Shown piece after piece: positions 22,001-33,000 of a stretch of 64,000 nucleotides of DNA (positions are counted from its first letter, which is position 1; each line of letters starts with the position of its first letter). Below the pieces are notes generated by a model, which worked only from the letters and a program-made list of their open reading frames with translations, did no database searches and was not told where the DNA came from. Source of the DNA: Clytia hemisphaerica. Taxonomy: Eukaryota > Cnidaria > Hydrozoa > Leptothecata > Clytiidae. Both the position numbers and the translations under genes were made by a program. The stretch spans positions 2,009,743-2,073,742 of the forward strand of contig CACVBU010001197.1 of the NCBI GenBank assembly GCA_902728285.1. The letters are read 5' to 3'.

Positions 22001-25000
22001 TGTGTCTGTCTGTCTGTCACAAAAACTTTAGGGCAGCCTGGAGACTTCAAAAATGCTTGGATTTGGCTGAAATTTGGCACACTTGTTCCTTGGGTGAATA
22101 TCTGGGGGTGTTTTTTTCATTTTTTGAAAATTTTGATTTTTGGGGCCTGGGGACGAGTTTTTCGCCAAAACGAGGCTAAAACTTTGGGGCAGGCTGGAGA
22201 CTTCAAAAATGGTTCGATTTGGCTGAAATTTTGCACACTTGTTCCTTGGGTGAATATCTGGGGGTGTTTTTTTCATTTTTCAAAATTTTAGATTTTTGGG
22301 GCCTGGGGACGAGTTTTTCGCCAAAACGAGGCTAAAATTTTGGGGCAGCCTGGAGACTTCAAAAATTGTTCGATCTGGCTGAAATTTTGCACACTTGTTC
22401 TTTGGGTGAATATCTGGGGGTCTTTTTTTCATTTTTCAAAAATTTAGATTTTTGGGGCCTGGGGACGAGTTTTTCGCCAAAACGAGGCTAAAATTTTGGG
22501 GCAGCCTGGAGACTTCAAAAATTGTTCGATCTGTCTGAAATTTTGCACACTTGTTCTTTGGGTGAATATCTGGGGGTGCTTTTTGCACTTTTCAAAAATT
22601 TAGATTTTTGGGGCCTGGGGACGAGTTTTTTGCCAAAACGAGGCTAAAGCTTTGAAGCAGCCTACAGCCCTCCAAAATGGTCGATTTGGTTGAAATTTGG
22701 CACACTTGTTCATTGGGTAAATATCTGGGGGTCTACAATTGGGCCTATGAATAATTTGAAGCCACTGAAGTTGAGCCCAGTGCGTTGCGCACGTTCGACT
22801 ATATAAGCATTATTTGGAGTATAAGATGACTGAATTACGAAAAGTGAATATAGGTTTTCGTTTTTATAAGCATTATTTGGAGTATAAGATGACTGAATTA
22901 GGATGTTATTAAGCAGCAGCTTTGGTTCATTGAAATGAAAACCTATTTTCACTGCGCCGTATTTTTGACAACGTTTAACAGGGAACTAAGGCTCGTTTAA
23001 AGATAAAACCTATTTTCACTCTGCTGTAATTTCCACAACATTTAGATGGAGCCAAGACACACGCTGTTTTATAAGAATGGTGTAAATCCATTATAAAATA
23101 TAATACTTATAAAATATTCTTACAGTTACAGCATTCTTAGGTTACGATCATATTTCAGACTTGATTTAACATTTAGTACTTACGTCTCAAGCATAAAATG
23201 GCATTTTATGAAAGAAGTGAGCCTTACTGACTGGGGGAATTGACAATTTTATAATTGGAGATGATCTAAAAGTTGGCATTCTTAGCTTGAGTAGCAAATT
23301 TCATGATGGTGATATTATTAGCATATTCTTAACTTTCATCAAGAACATTCTTATAAAGTGTATTCTTTTAAAAAAGAAAGCGTGTATTAAAGGTCTTTAC
23401 TGGAGATGAAACTCTATTTTTACTACCTTATTCTGATAATTTAAAAACACTTTCGTTTCGTTTATAAAATCTTTATAAAGATATTTTTAATACAGTCTAG
23501 CTTTTCACGCCTTATAAGAATTAAAGGTGTCTTTAGATTAAAAACGTTCTTATAATAAAATTCACCTAAACAATAGATTTGCTCATTTGTGAAATCCTTA
23601 GCAAGAAAACTCTACCCCCGTGTTAGAAAAGTCACAACGTAGGAGAGACAGTAAATAGCACATCTGTTGATCTATTGTTTACTACTTTTTCCCTCTCTCT
23701 ATTGAAACCCATTTTCACTTCAACACCTATTCTCACGCAATTACCTATTTTAACTCAAGCGCTGAAAGTACTTCTCGTTCTGATGGAGAACATTGCTATT
23801 TTTGGTAGCCTTCACATATCAATAAGGAGCTTTGGTGTAAATGTTTTTTCTGATGAAATCATACTAATCTGAAACTATTAGGCCTTTATGAACTTTCTAG
23901 AACAATAATCTTGCTCCAATCTTGAGAAACACTGGAAAAATAGGTTAGCATTCCCTGCCATAATTTCACAGATTTCCTCTGCTTTCTGCTTGAAAACGCT
24001 GTCGTATAGCCGAAAACGAAAGTGAAACTGTGAAAACGTCCGCAAATTCGGGCCCAGTCCTCTTCCGAGACGGAGGCTAATATAAAACCATTTCAAACAT
24101 CAAAATTTAACCATGTGCTTTTATCGATCTTTCGCAGTTTGCGCCGTGTATAACGCAGACCAGAAAATATTTGAAACCATATTATACGTATAACAGGTAT
24201 ATTACAAATTGTAATGTTTGTAATGTTATATATGATGGTTACATATAATAAAACACATCGCTCTAAAACTACCTTCTCAGAGAACTCACGAGCTTCTGAT
24301 TGGTGTAATTTTATATCCAGCCATATTGTTATCATCACATTCGGCATGCTAATTATTTTTGGTGTTTTTCTCTTGTAAGACATGATATTTTGTGATTCCG
24401 TCAATATTTTTGTCAAAATTTGTCATTAAGTCATTAAAATAACAATTGAATGATTAATTAGTTTCATCCTTCTAAAACCACTGTCTTAGGGACCTCACAA
24501 GCTTCTGATTGGTGCCGTTTTATATCCATTCACACTATCAACATCACATTCTGTATAATAAATATTTTTCGTGCTTTTGTCTTGTTAGGCATAATATTTT
24601 ATGATTTTGTCATTATTTTTGTAAGTAAGTGTCACTAGGTAGTTATTCTATTCAATTGTCATTTTAAAATATCTAAATAACATCTATTACTTTTTTGTAA
24701 TTTAATGCGTTATGTATTGATGTTATGTTATGTATATGTTATGATCTTAATATCTTTTTTCCAGTTTGCACTTTGTTGACCTGTAACCTGTGACCTGTAA
24801 CCTGTGACCTGTAACCTGTAACCTGCGACCTGTAACCTGCGGTTTACACAAACCGTATTCTCAACTATCATATAATGCATCATTATTTACAAGTAGAAAT
24901 AAGTAGACTTTCTTTTTATATTTTCAGGGAAAAAGAGTCAATGGAAAGAACATCCAGATAACGTCCCCACAATTGCAAAGCTAACAGCAAAACAAAAACA

Positions 25001-25217
25001 CCAATCAATAACTTCATTGTCAACATCTGCACCTCCCAAGGCCAAGCCATGTACAACTTCTTCATCCACTAAGAAAGGTAGGAAATCACTAAAACGTACA
25101 GAAAGGCATAGAAAATTAATTGATCGCAGGATTAACCCCATTTCACGTAAAAAAAGGAAGACAAAGTCAACGAAAGACGAAAGACCACCCGATGAAGTGG
25201 CACCACCTACTACATAG
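19081..25217 (+). CDS. THAP zinc-finger protein, two exons, intron carries a 5-kb transposon; first exon frameshifted
   Basis: Exon 1 begins at ATG 19081 (MVKSCSAV) and ends at donor GAAG|GTAAGA (19259). Exon 2 starts after TTTTCAG at 24928, phase 1 on both sides, and ends at TAG (25217). Across the junction the protein reads VLICGDHFVEGKKSQWKEHP and then DNVPTI: the C-x2-H pair and following His-Pro of a C2CH THAP DNA-binding domain. Upstream, PDGTLIPLHSLPADKKRRRE with EWLAFL is the middle of the domain. The first Cys pair (SC-SAV) is in another frame, and small indels are needed between 19104 and 19125 to connect them. The remaining ~70 residues are Lys/Arg-rich, without a transposase domain. 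It is either a decayed gene or one with assembly errors. THAP domains occur both in host regulators and in P-element-like transposases. Confidence 0.72.
19281..19605. mobile_element. MITE-like element, GTATGTGCGG family (copy in THAP intron)
   Basis: Imperfect terminal inverted repeats: the left end reads GGGGGGAGGCAGTGGGTTTACC...GACGGTATGTGCGGC, and the right end is the inverse (GCCGCACATACCCGTCGGTC...GCTCCCCCCC). The interior holds several CACCCTTACAGTGCA blocks. The same structure recurs at 58970-59300, with related versions at 27995-28400, 33070-33310, 39155-39415 and 62880-62980. Confidence 0.65.
21714..21960 (+). repeat. Tandem 62-bp repeats (four units; two further units at 22821-22905)
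   Basis: Units start AAGATGACTGAATTAGGAAA at 21714, 21777, 21850 and 21913, and again at 22821 and 22884. The second pair lies on the other side of the 156-bp array, so the array appears to have been inserted into, or expanded within, the 62-bp repeat. The ORFs across it are incidental. Confidence 0.85.
22029..22745 (+). repeat. Tandem 156-bp repeat array (about 4.6 units)
   Basis: Units begin near 22029, 22185, 22342, 22498 and 22656 at the string GGCAGCCTGGAGACTTC. Each contains GTTCCTTGGGTGAATATCTG and a GGGGCCTGGGGACGAG block ending in TTTTTCGCC. A GT/CTGTCTGT microsatellite (21985-22018) leads in. The array is bracketed by an inverted pair AACTTCAGTTGAGC (about 21959) and CTGAAGTTGAGC (about 22764, partly inverted), which suggests a composite nested insert. 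No coding support. Confidence 0.85.
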
Positions 25218-25504
25218 GAGATAATGAATGCTCAGGAGGAAAAAATCAAGACACCATTCAAGAGAAAACTAACCGAATTAGTGATTTAGAAGTCAACATT
25301 TCACGACAATCTAAGAAAATCAAAATTTTGGAAAGAAATTTAAAATTATCGAGAAATAAGACATTATTTTTGACGCGCAGTTGTCAAAACCTTAAATGGA
25401 GGAATTCACGATTGATCGGCAGAAACTCTTTCTTGAATAAACAATACAGTAACAATTAACATAAAATAAGAATACTCTTGAAAGTCAGCTGTTTAAGCAA
25501 AATC

Positions 25505-25720
25505 TTACTGAAGAAAAAATGATGTTTTATACTGGACTTCCATCGTTTGATATTTTTGATTCTGTTTTCGATTTTGTATGTCCTTTGTCAGGTTGAACTC
25601 AGAGTCTTCAAGTACAAATGGATCATCTGTAATTGGGATTTCAGCAAGTTTTTGCTGATATCTTTGTTTGGCAACTGCAGATAAATCAGCATGATAATAA
25701 TAAAACCTTCTGGGGGGCAT
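25505..25720 (-). CDS. Possible first exon of an unknown gene (RYQQKLAEI...DPFVL type)
   Basis: The minus-strand ORF begins MPPRRFYYYHADLSAVAKQR and continues with Y-Q-Q-K-L-A-E-I and a DDPFVL string. Short RYxxKL...DPY/F leaders of this kind open several uncharacterised cnidarian proteins that I recall as transposon-related; this is memory of a pattern, not a search. A donor-like TTCA|GTAAGA occurs at the end of the frame (about 25508). No continuation exon was found at lower coordinates, where the THAP exon lies on the other strand. A second ORF overlaps at 25686-25913 in another frame without support. Confidence 0.35.
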   Translation of the reverse strand: MPPRRFYYYHADLSAVAKQRYQQKLAEIPITDDPFVLEDSEFNLTKDIQNRKQNQKYQTMEVQYKTSFFLQ

Positions 25721-25913
25721 CAGAGGTCATTTCATCAGCTTGTTCGCTTAGAAACGCTTGAAAAAATTCTTGTTTACATGTTTTTGCTACTAAAAATGGC
25801 GGATGTGTAAAGTGACGTAATTCTCGGGAGGAAAACATTACGTCATGAATATTATGAATACTACAGGTTGCTGCAATTTTCAAATATTTTGTAAAAATAA
25901 AAAAGGCCATCAC

Positions 25914-26225
25914 AATTAACCAAACGTTTGCATACTATATTTGCAATGTAAGCCACGGATGACGGAAACTTTGACTTGTCTTTTGATGGTAAGACTGTTG
26001 TGCTTTGCTTTGCATGAAATCGTGGCTAAAACCCGGAAGGGGCACTCGATTTCTAAACGACGACATGTGCCGCCAAAATTTGGCTTTCAAAATCGGACCC
26101 TTAGAGTGTAGTTTTTGATTGCATATCTTATTTTGCTGAAGCCTCCTGAAAATGAGCCTGAGATGTTGTCACAATCTATCAAGGCACGAACAACTCAACT
26201 TGTGTAAGCAATTTGTTAAAATATC
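25914..26225. other. Non-coding stretch
   Basis: Contains a partial MITE of the GTATGTGCGG family (about 26035-26115, GACATGTGCCGCC and CGGACCCTTAGAGTG) and AT-rich sequence. No gene seen. Confidence 0.45.
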
Positions 26226-27309
26226 ATTTGCATTGTATTTTGCTACATTTAAAGCAATATTTTAATTCCAAAGCATTCCAATAAAAAGCATGAATAACAA
26301 AACAGATTTCTAAGGGCTGTACCTTCTTTTCTCCATTGCTTTTTTTGCATTTCGTGACTACCCTGAGTATGAAAGGTTAAGTTTTCAAAGAAGGAATATA
26401 TTCATCTCTGAAGACCAATAATAGAAATTTTATCGCGCATGTGTCAATCTAATCACTGTAGAAAGAATCAAAGACGAAGAGCAAATATTACCTTATTAAT
26501 GTCTACCAGACTGTACCAGTATGGTTTTACTTTTTACGAATTCCCTAGAAACCTCCAAGCGTTAATGAAATGAGTTTCTTTCAAAAGAAATCTTCTACAT
26601 GATTCCCTAATGTATAACAGTAATTGCTAAATTATCAGATACTATACAGGGTGTCCCTAATAAAAGTATCGAGTTTGAACATGCGATTGAGTAGAAAAGT
26701 TTGTGTGTGTTATCGCTAAAATATAATAACGTTCTCCATCACATAGGCTCATTTCAAAAGGTAGTTACAACGTATAACTGACAAAGAAAAAAGAGGGAGA
26801 GCTTAAAATACAATTTTGTGAATACACACTTAAAACTTTCTACTCAATCGCATGTTCAAACTCGATACTTTTATTAGGGACACCCTGTATAGTATCTGAT
26901 AATTTAGCAATTACTGTTATACATTAGGGAATCATGTAGAAGATTTCTTTTGAAAGAAACTCATTTCATTAACGCTTGGAGGTTTCTAGGGAATTCGTAA
27001 AAAGTAAAACCATACTGGTACAGTCTGGTAGACATTAATAAGGTAATATTTGCTCTTCGTCTTTGATTCTTTCTACAGTGATTAGATTGACACATGCGCG
27101 ATAAAATTTCTATTATTGGTCTTCAGAGATGAATATATTCCTTCTTTGAAAACTTAACCTTTCATACTCAGGGTAGTCACGAAATGCAAAAAAAGCAATG
27201 GAGAAAAGAAGGTACAGCCCTTAGAAATCTGTTTTGTTATTCATGCTTTTTATTGGAATGCTTTGGAATTAAAATATTGCTTTAAATGTAGCAAAATACA
27301 ATGCAAATN
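26226..27309. repeat. Nearly perfect ~1.08-kb palindrome, arms ~420 bp, centred on a mariner-type MITE
   Basis: The left arm (26226-26646) is the reverse complement of 26888-27309 with essentially no mismatches in the parts I compared (for instance the CTAAGGGCTGTACC and TTTTATCGCGCATG blocks). The arms run straight through the TA target duplication into the MITE inverted repeats. The right arm ends exactly at the assembly gap. A diverged single copy of the arm sequence exists at 44635-44915 without the palindrome. Either a true foldback or an assembly path that turned back through the MITE. Confidence 0.85.
26647..26887. mobile_element. Mariner-type MITE, CAGGGTGTCCC termini, TA target duplication
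   Basis: The element is 241 bp, starts CAGGGTGTCCCTAATAAAAG and ends with its inverse; the inverted repeats extend about 60 bp. TA flanks both sides (26645-26646, 26888-26889). The loop is non-coding. The terminus is typical of Tc1/mariner relatives and is shared with 42741-43078. Confidence 0.85.
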
Positions 27310-27736
27310 NNNNNNNNNNNNNNNNNNNNNNNNNNNNNNNNNNNNNNNNNNNNNNNNNNNNNNNNNNNNNNNNNNNNNNNNNNNNNNNNNNNNNNNNNNN
27401 NNNNNNNNNNNNNNNNNNNNNNNNNNNNNNNNNNNNNNNNNNNNNNNNNNNNNNNNNNNNNNNNNNNNNNNNNNNNNNNNNNNNNNNNNNNNNNNNNNNN
27501 NNNNNNNNNNNNNNNNNNNNNNNNNNNNNNNNNNNNNNNNNNNNNNNNNNNNNNNNNNNNNNNNNNNNNNNNNNNNNNNNNNNNNNNNNNNNNNNNNNNN
27601 NNNNNNNNNNNNNNNNNNNNNNNNNNNNNNNNNNNNNNNNNNNNNNNNNNNNNNNNNNNNNNNNNNNNNNNNNNNNNNNNNNNNNNNNNNNNNNNNNNNN
27701 NNNNNNNNNNNNNNNNNNNNNNNNNNNNNNNNNNNN
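27310..27736. other. Assembly gap (427 N)
   Basis: Run of undetermined bases. The left flank is the palindrome arm; the right flank is a (TG)n run followed by a G-run. Reading frames through the gap are meaningless. Confidence 1.
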
Positions 27737-27994
27737 TGTGTGTGTGTGTGTGGGGGGGGGGATATTAAAACGTCGACCATTTGGCTGGCAGTTGGTGTTC
27801 AACTTTTAAGTATTTAAGTAAGTAATTAATTGATTAAATTACACTACGTCAGTGACTTTAGTGTGTACCAGTTCTTTTAATTTTTAGGGGAAAGTCAAAG
27901 GTATCTCTTGCTTTATCAATTACATTACAGTTGACAGTAAAGGCCAAAAAGGGATAGAAAGGGGTAATCTGATGGGATTTTGGTTCAGCAAAAT

Positions 27995-28400
27995 CGATAT
28001 CCGGGGGGAGGGGTACTTAGGCAAAAATGGATGATGGGTATGTGCAGACGGTAAGGGTCGGTTTTTCACCTTTCAAAGTCTCTCTAAGGGTCGGAAAAAT
28101 CAGGAAGTTTTAAATTAGTCTCTCTAAGGGTCGGAAAATTCATGATTCATAATTCATGATTTTTAGGACATTTTTTGATTTCCAGAGAAAAAATTGTAAT
28201 AAAGTCTCCCTAAGGGGATGACTTTTTTCAAAAATCGAAAAAAAAAAATTCAAAAAGTCTCTTTAAGGGTCACCTTTTCAGCAAAAATCAATGACCATGA
28301 ATTAGCCCGGAGGGGGGGGTACTTAGGCAAAAACGGGTGATGACGGGTATGTGCGTCCTTATGGGTCGATTTTTTCAGAGTCTCTCTAAAACTAAGGGTG
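27995..28400. repeat. GTATGTGCGG-family MITE fragments, one full-length-like and one truncated
   Basis: Two head-to-tail starts share GGGGGGAGGGGTACTTAGGC and GGGTATGTGC (about 28000 and 28307), with repeated TCTCTCTAAGGGTC blocks between them. The second copy breaks off near 28400. Same family as 39155-39415. Confidence 0.65.
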
Positions 28401-28689
28401 AATTATGAACTATGAACCGTGAATTTTCTCCCAGAGTACAACCCCCCCTGCTTATTCCACCCATCTCTATAATTAAGCTCCAAAGCAAAAGAATATTGGA
28501 TTTATTTGCGATAATTCTAAACTCAGTAAGATAGATGAATAAATCTGTTAGTTCTATTTTTTTTCCGGACACACCGTTTTTTTTTGCCATAATCTGCCCT
28601 AATCAGCAGCACCCCCAGAAAATCTAATTTTCAATCGATGACTTCACCCTTCCGGAGCGCCGCTTCCACCAAAAGTATAAATATCGGGT

Positions 28690-29012
28690 AAGGGCCGATC
28701 GGATAATTCATCGAATAATTTATATCGAATGGTTTATTGCATCGATTTTTTTTATCAAATGATTTATCGCATCGAATTTTTAATCGAATAATTTATCGCA
28801 TAATCGAAATTTTTATCGCATATTTTATCGCATCGAATGATTTATCGAATGATTTATCGCATAATCGAATGATTTATCGCATCGAATGATTTATCGAATG
28901 ATTTATCGCATCGAATGATTTATCGAATGATTTATCGCATAATCAAATGATTTATCGAATGATTTATCGCATCGAATGATTTATCGAATGATTTATCGCA
29001 TAATCGAACATT
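28690..29012. repeat. AT-rich minisatellite of TTTATCGCA and TTTATCGAATGA units
   Basis: About 25 short units of 8-13 bp alternate between TTTATCGCATCGAATGA and TTTATCGAATGA. It has no coding potential and is locally palindromic in part (TCGATTAT/ATAATCGA). Confidence 0.85.
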
Positions 29013-30057
29013 TTATCACATAAGGCAGCTACGGCGTTCCATAGTTTTCAATGATGATGTCTTTCAATCTTACCTATGACATATTTTTTAGACAAATTTC
29101 ATAACATCAAAATCATTTTTTGGTCGATCAAATTCAAATTTTGACCCAGTACTTTCCGTAACCATCTTGTTAATACGTTCTTTTGAGCTATGCGAGAGTT
29201 AAGTAACAATTGGAAGCGGTGGGAAAATCGGGAAATAGCTTTTGGACTTGCCTTAACCCACTGAGCCCTGAAAAGCACCCTTTTCACAAACCTCACTCCA
29301 TCTCTGTCATAGTGTAGGAATTGATTCATTTGATGAAAATTCTTCTAATTTAGTACTATTTGTCTTTTTGGAAACTGGCAGTCCTTGTGAGGGTTGGAAA
29401 AATCAGAAAAATAAATCTCAGCCCCATTGAAGGTCAGAAAAATTGGATATTTTTAATTTTTTCTCAAAAAAACATCAGTCAAATCAGACCCAAGAAAGAT
29501 CGGAAAAGTCAGTAGATTTTCTAATCTTTTCCTCCTTTTTAGTCCCGCTTATCTGAGGGAGAAAGTTGGGCGGCATCCCCATCATCCTGTAAACCTAGTA
29601 CCCGGGGTCTTGGGACGATAGAATATTGCTTTTTCAACGTGTAAGATTGTGTTTGCAATGATGTCTTTTTTACAGTAAAATTCGCTTCGATTACAAAAAG
29701 ACAATGTAAAATAATAATTAAATACTAATTTGGCTATTAGAGGGAAAAAGGTTAAAAATTATTTGAGTGAAGATAGAGAGTCTATCACCATATTTCCCTA
29801 ACACCCTGCCTGGTAATTCTTATGATACGAACACAGTCAATTGCGGTGCAAGTCTTTGATCGAAACCTTCACACTGTCAGAAGAAACAGTGATAGCCTTA
29901 TCCAGATGGTGGGTGAATGTCTGTTGAGTTTTTCGTTCTAAATCTGCAATTTGGTTAAAAATAGGTTAAAAATTGTTTAAAAATTAAAAAAAAAGCGTAA
30001 AAGTAGATCCAGTAGATACTTGGGCCAGCAACTTTATTTATCCTGAGAATTTATTTC
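29013..30057. other. Intergenic stretch downstream of the chitin-binding gene
   Basis: Mostly structureless. At about 29380-29530 there is a dispersed-repeat fragment with repeated GGTCAGAAAAAT / GATCGGAAAAGTC motifs. The 3' UTR of the chitin-binding gene should occupy the end: AATAAA signals read on the minus strand lie within about 15 bp after the stop codon at 30058. Confidence 0.5.
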
Positions 30058-33000
30058 TCAATATTTTGGGAAGACGCACACTCTGACTTTATTGTCGAAG
30101 ATCAGTCCATGTGGACATTTTCTGCAGACAGGTCTTCCAGCGGTACATTGGACGTAATAAGTTGGTTTGTGTGGGTATCGGAAGACAACATAGTCACTGT
30201 GTGGGTAATCAGCACACAAGGATTTTGGACCTAAAAGAAGAATTCAGTAATTCAGTAATTCAGTAATTTTTAATTCTACATCCGAGTACACTGTTTTTGT
30301 ACATAAATGATTGTTGTTGAATGTTTTGTGCGCCCAGTTTATGGCATTTTTGGACATGCCATAAGCTAGAGTAGACAGGAAATTTAGGTGGAGAGTATCA
30401 ATTCTCACGGGGATCCCCACTCCACTGGAAAAAATATCCTACAAATTCTGAGAAATAGATTTCTTTCAATTCACATTTAAAATTCAATAGCAAAAAATTA
30501 CGCTGGAAAACTATTCTCACTGGGTTTTTTGACATAGAATTTCTAACCCTATTGGGATTTCGTTAGAAATCTTTATCACCGCTATAGGAAGAAGTTCAAA
30601 TTGGGCTGTGAGACAGGGTAATTCTCTCCCAGACCATTTTAGTGTCAAAATACTTACATTGGTTTTTATGGGGATTATGTGGTTTGTTTGGATTGTGATG
30701 TCCAACAACGCTGACATGTGGTTTCTTTGTTGTGGTCTGGGGGATGGTTCGTCGAACACATACATTGAATTTATCATTGAAGAACTGATGTTCTGGACAC
30801 TTTTTGCAGATTGGTTTTCCGTGAATGCATTGAACGAAGATGTTTGGTTGATGATCATTGAGGCGGAATAAAGAGCCATCAACTTTATTGGCACATAATG
30901 AGGTTGGACCTATGACAAAAATATGTATAGTTAATGTTTTTATAAGATGATAAGTCGTCATTTGGTAGGCTAAGTCATATATTTCCTCGTTTCAAGCGTA
31001 AACTCCTACTTTTAAGGCCTAAAAGGCCTGGTGCTGCCTTTCTGTAGACATTTCGTAATACTTCAGAATTCAAATCTAAGCTGTAAAATTCGTAGTCAGT
31101 AAGTAAGATTTACTTTTGTTAAGATTTGATACTTACAGTCTGAGTGAGGTACATGTGGAGCTTTAGTAGTATGTGGCTTGTGAACCTTGTGTGGAGCTTT
31201 TGTGGTGTGTGGAGCTTTTGTGGTGTGTGGGGCTTTTGTGGTGTGTGGGGCATTTGTGGTGTGTGGGGCTTTTGTGGTGTGTGGAGCTTTTGTGGTATGC
31301 GGTTTGTGTATTGTGTGTGGTTTGTGAGGTTTGATTCCTTTATATGGGTCATGAGGGGCTTTTGTAGTAGTTGTTGTTGTTGGTTTTTTGTCTGAAGGTC
31401 TAACACAGGTTTTCAAGGAATCACTAAACACCAATCCATGGGGGCATTTTTGGCAAATAGCTTTTCCGTTAGAGCATTGAACGAAAATGTTACTGTGTTC
31501 TTTCAAGGCGAAAATTTCAGTGTCTTTGTGGTGGCAAAGTGATGATGGACCTGAAAATAGAATTAAACTCAAGCAATATATCCAAGGAAATAGGGTTTTA
31601 AGTCAAGTATTTTGATGGAATAGTTTATTTTTTTTACGTAGATGGCTCAGTGACATAGGACGTTTGATTGCTCTTACGGGACCCACGACTAGCCGGCTCA
31701 GTTATACACCGGCAACCAACTGAAGGGAGTATTGAAAGGAGTGGGGATTCGGACAAGGAGCCCCCACTTTGTATGGATAACGCATTAGAGATCTGCGCTA
31801 TCGCTCATTTACAGGAGATTGCCATAGATTTAGAAAAGGATTCTTTATTATGACTCAACTTGAACTGTTTGATTTGCTGTATATTAAGACCCTTAAAAGG
31901 AGAGCGGGCATAAAGAAGATTTTAAATCTTCAAGGTTTTCTTACAATCTGGATTAGAAGCATGTGGTTTGTGTGGAGCTTTTGTGGTATGTGGCTTGTGT
32001 GTTTTGTGGGGTTTGTGAGGTTCGATTCCTTTATATGGGTCATGAGGGGCTTTTGTAGTAGTTGTTGTTGTTGGTTTCTTGTCTGAAGGTCTAACACAAG
32101 TTTTCAAGGAATCACTAAACATCAATCCATGGGGGCATTTTTGGCAAATAGCTTTTCCGTTAGAGCATTGAACGAAAATGTTACTGTGTTCTTTCAAGGC
32201 GAAAATTCCAGAGTCTTTGTGGCGGCAAAGTGATGATGGACCTGAAAATAGAATTAAATTCAAGCAATATATCCAAGGAAATAGGGTTTTAAGTCAAGTA
32301 TTTTGATGGAATAGTTTAACTTTTACGTGGATGGCTCAGTGACGTAGTACGTTTGATTATTCCTACGGGATCCGTAACTAGCTGGCTTAGTTATACACCA
32401 GCAACCAACTGAAGGGAGCATTGGAAGGAGTGGGGATTCGAACAAGGAGCCCCCGCTTTGTATGGATAGCGCCTTAGAGATCTACGCCATCGCTAATTTA
32501 CAGAAGTTTATCATAGATTTAGAAAATGATTCTTTACTATGACTCAACTTGAACTGTTTGTTTTGCTGTGTATTAAGACCCTTAAAAGGAGAGCGTGTAT
32601 AAAGAAGATTTTAAATCTTGAAAGTTTTCTTACAATCTGGATTAGAAGCATGTGGTTTGTGTGGAGCTTTAGTGGTACGTGGCTTGTGAACCTTGTGGGG
32701 CTTGTGTGTTTTGTATGGGTTGTAATGAACATGGGGCTTTTTTGTAGTTGTTGTGGTGGTTGTAGTAGTTGTTGTTGTTAGTTTCTTGTCTGAAGGTCTA
32801 ACACAAGTTTTCAAGGAATCACTAAACACCAATCCATGGGGGCATTTCTGGCAAATAGCTTTTCCGTCAGAGCATTGAACGAAAATGTTACTGTGTTCTT
32901 TCAAGGCGAAAATTCCAGAGTCTTTGTGGTGGCAAAGTGATGATGGACCTGAAAATAGAACTGAGAGATAAATATCGGCAGTTCATGATTTTTAAATCGA

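Larger units (their letters stand above)
19811..24855. mobile_element. 5,045-bp non-autonomous TIR transposon with hairpin termini and 10-bp target duplication
   Basis: Both ends carry the inverted repeat CGGTTTGTGTAAACCG, itself a perfect hairpin with a 4-nt loop, followed by CAGGTTACAGGTCACAGGTT-type tandem repeats (left 19827-19865, right 24780-24839). The perfect direct repeat TATTCTCAAC flanks it at 19801-19810 and 24856-24865. A 10-bp duplication fits MULE-related elements (8-11 bp). Repeat-filled termini are reminiscent of the Rehavkus and foldback types, but assignment is inference because no transposase ORF is present. The interior contains a ~190-bp duplication near 20470-20780, a 62-bp repeat set, a 156-bp tandem array and AT-rich filler. 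It sits in the THAP gene intron. Confidence 0.82.

Noticed and set aside
24780-24839. Interstitial telomere
   Set aside because: Units are CAGGTTACAGGT, not TTAGGG, and form the terminal inverted repeats of the 5-kb transposon.
27250-27817. Four open frames of 155-184 codons
   Set aside because: They consist of the assembly gap plus a (TG)n flank; no information.
28690-29012. CRISPR-like array
   Set aside because: Repeat units vary in length and there are no unique spacers; an AT-rich minisatellite in a eukaryotic genome.
31144-31395. Plus-strand ORF rich in WSFCGVWGFCGV
   Set aside because: Antisense of the PHTTKA repeat in exon 5.
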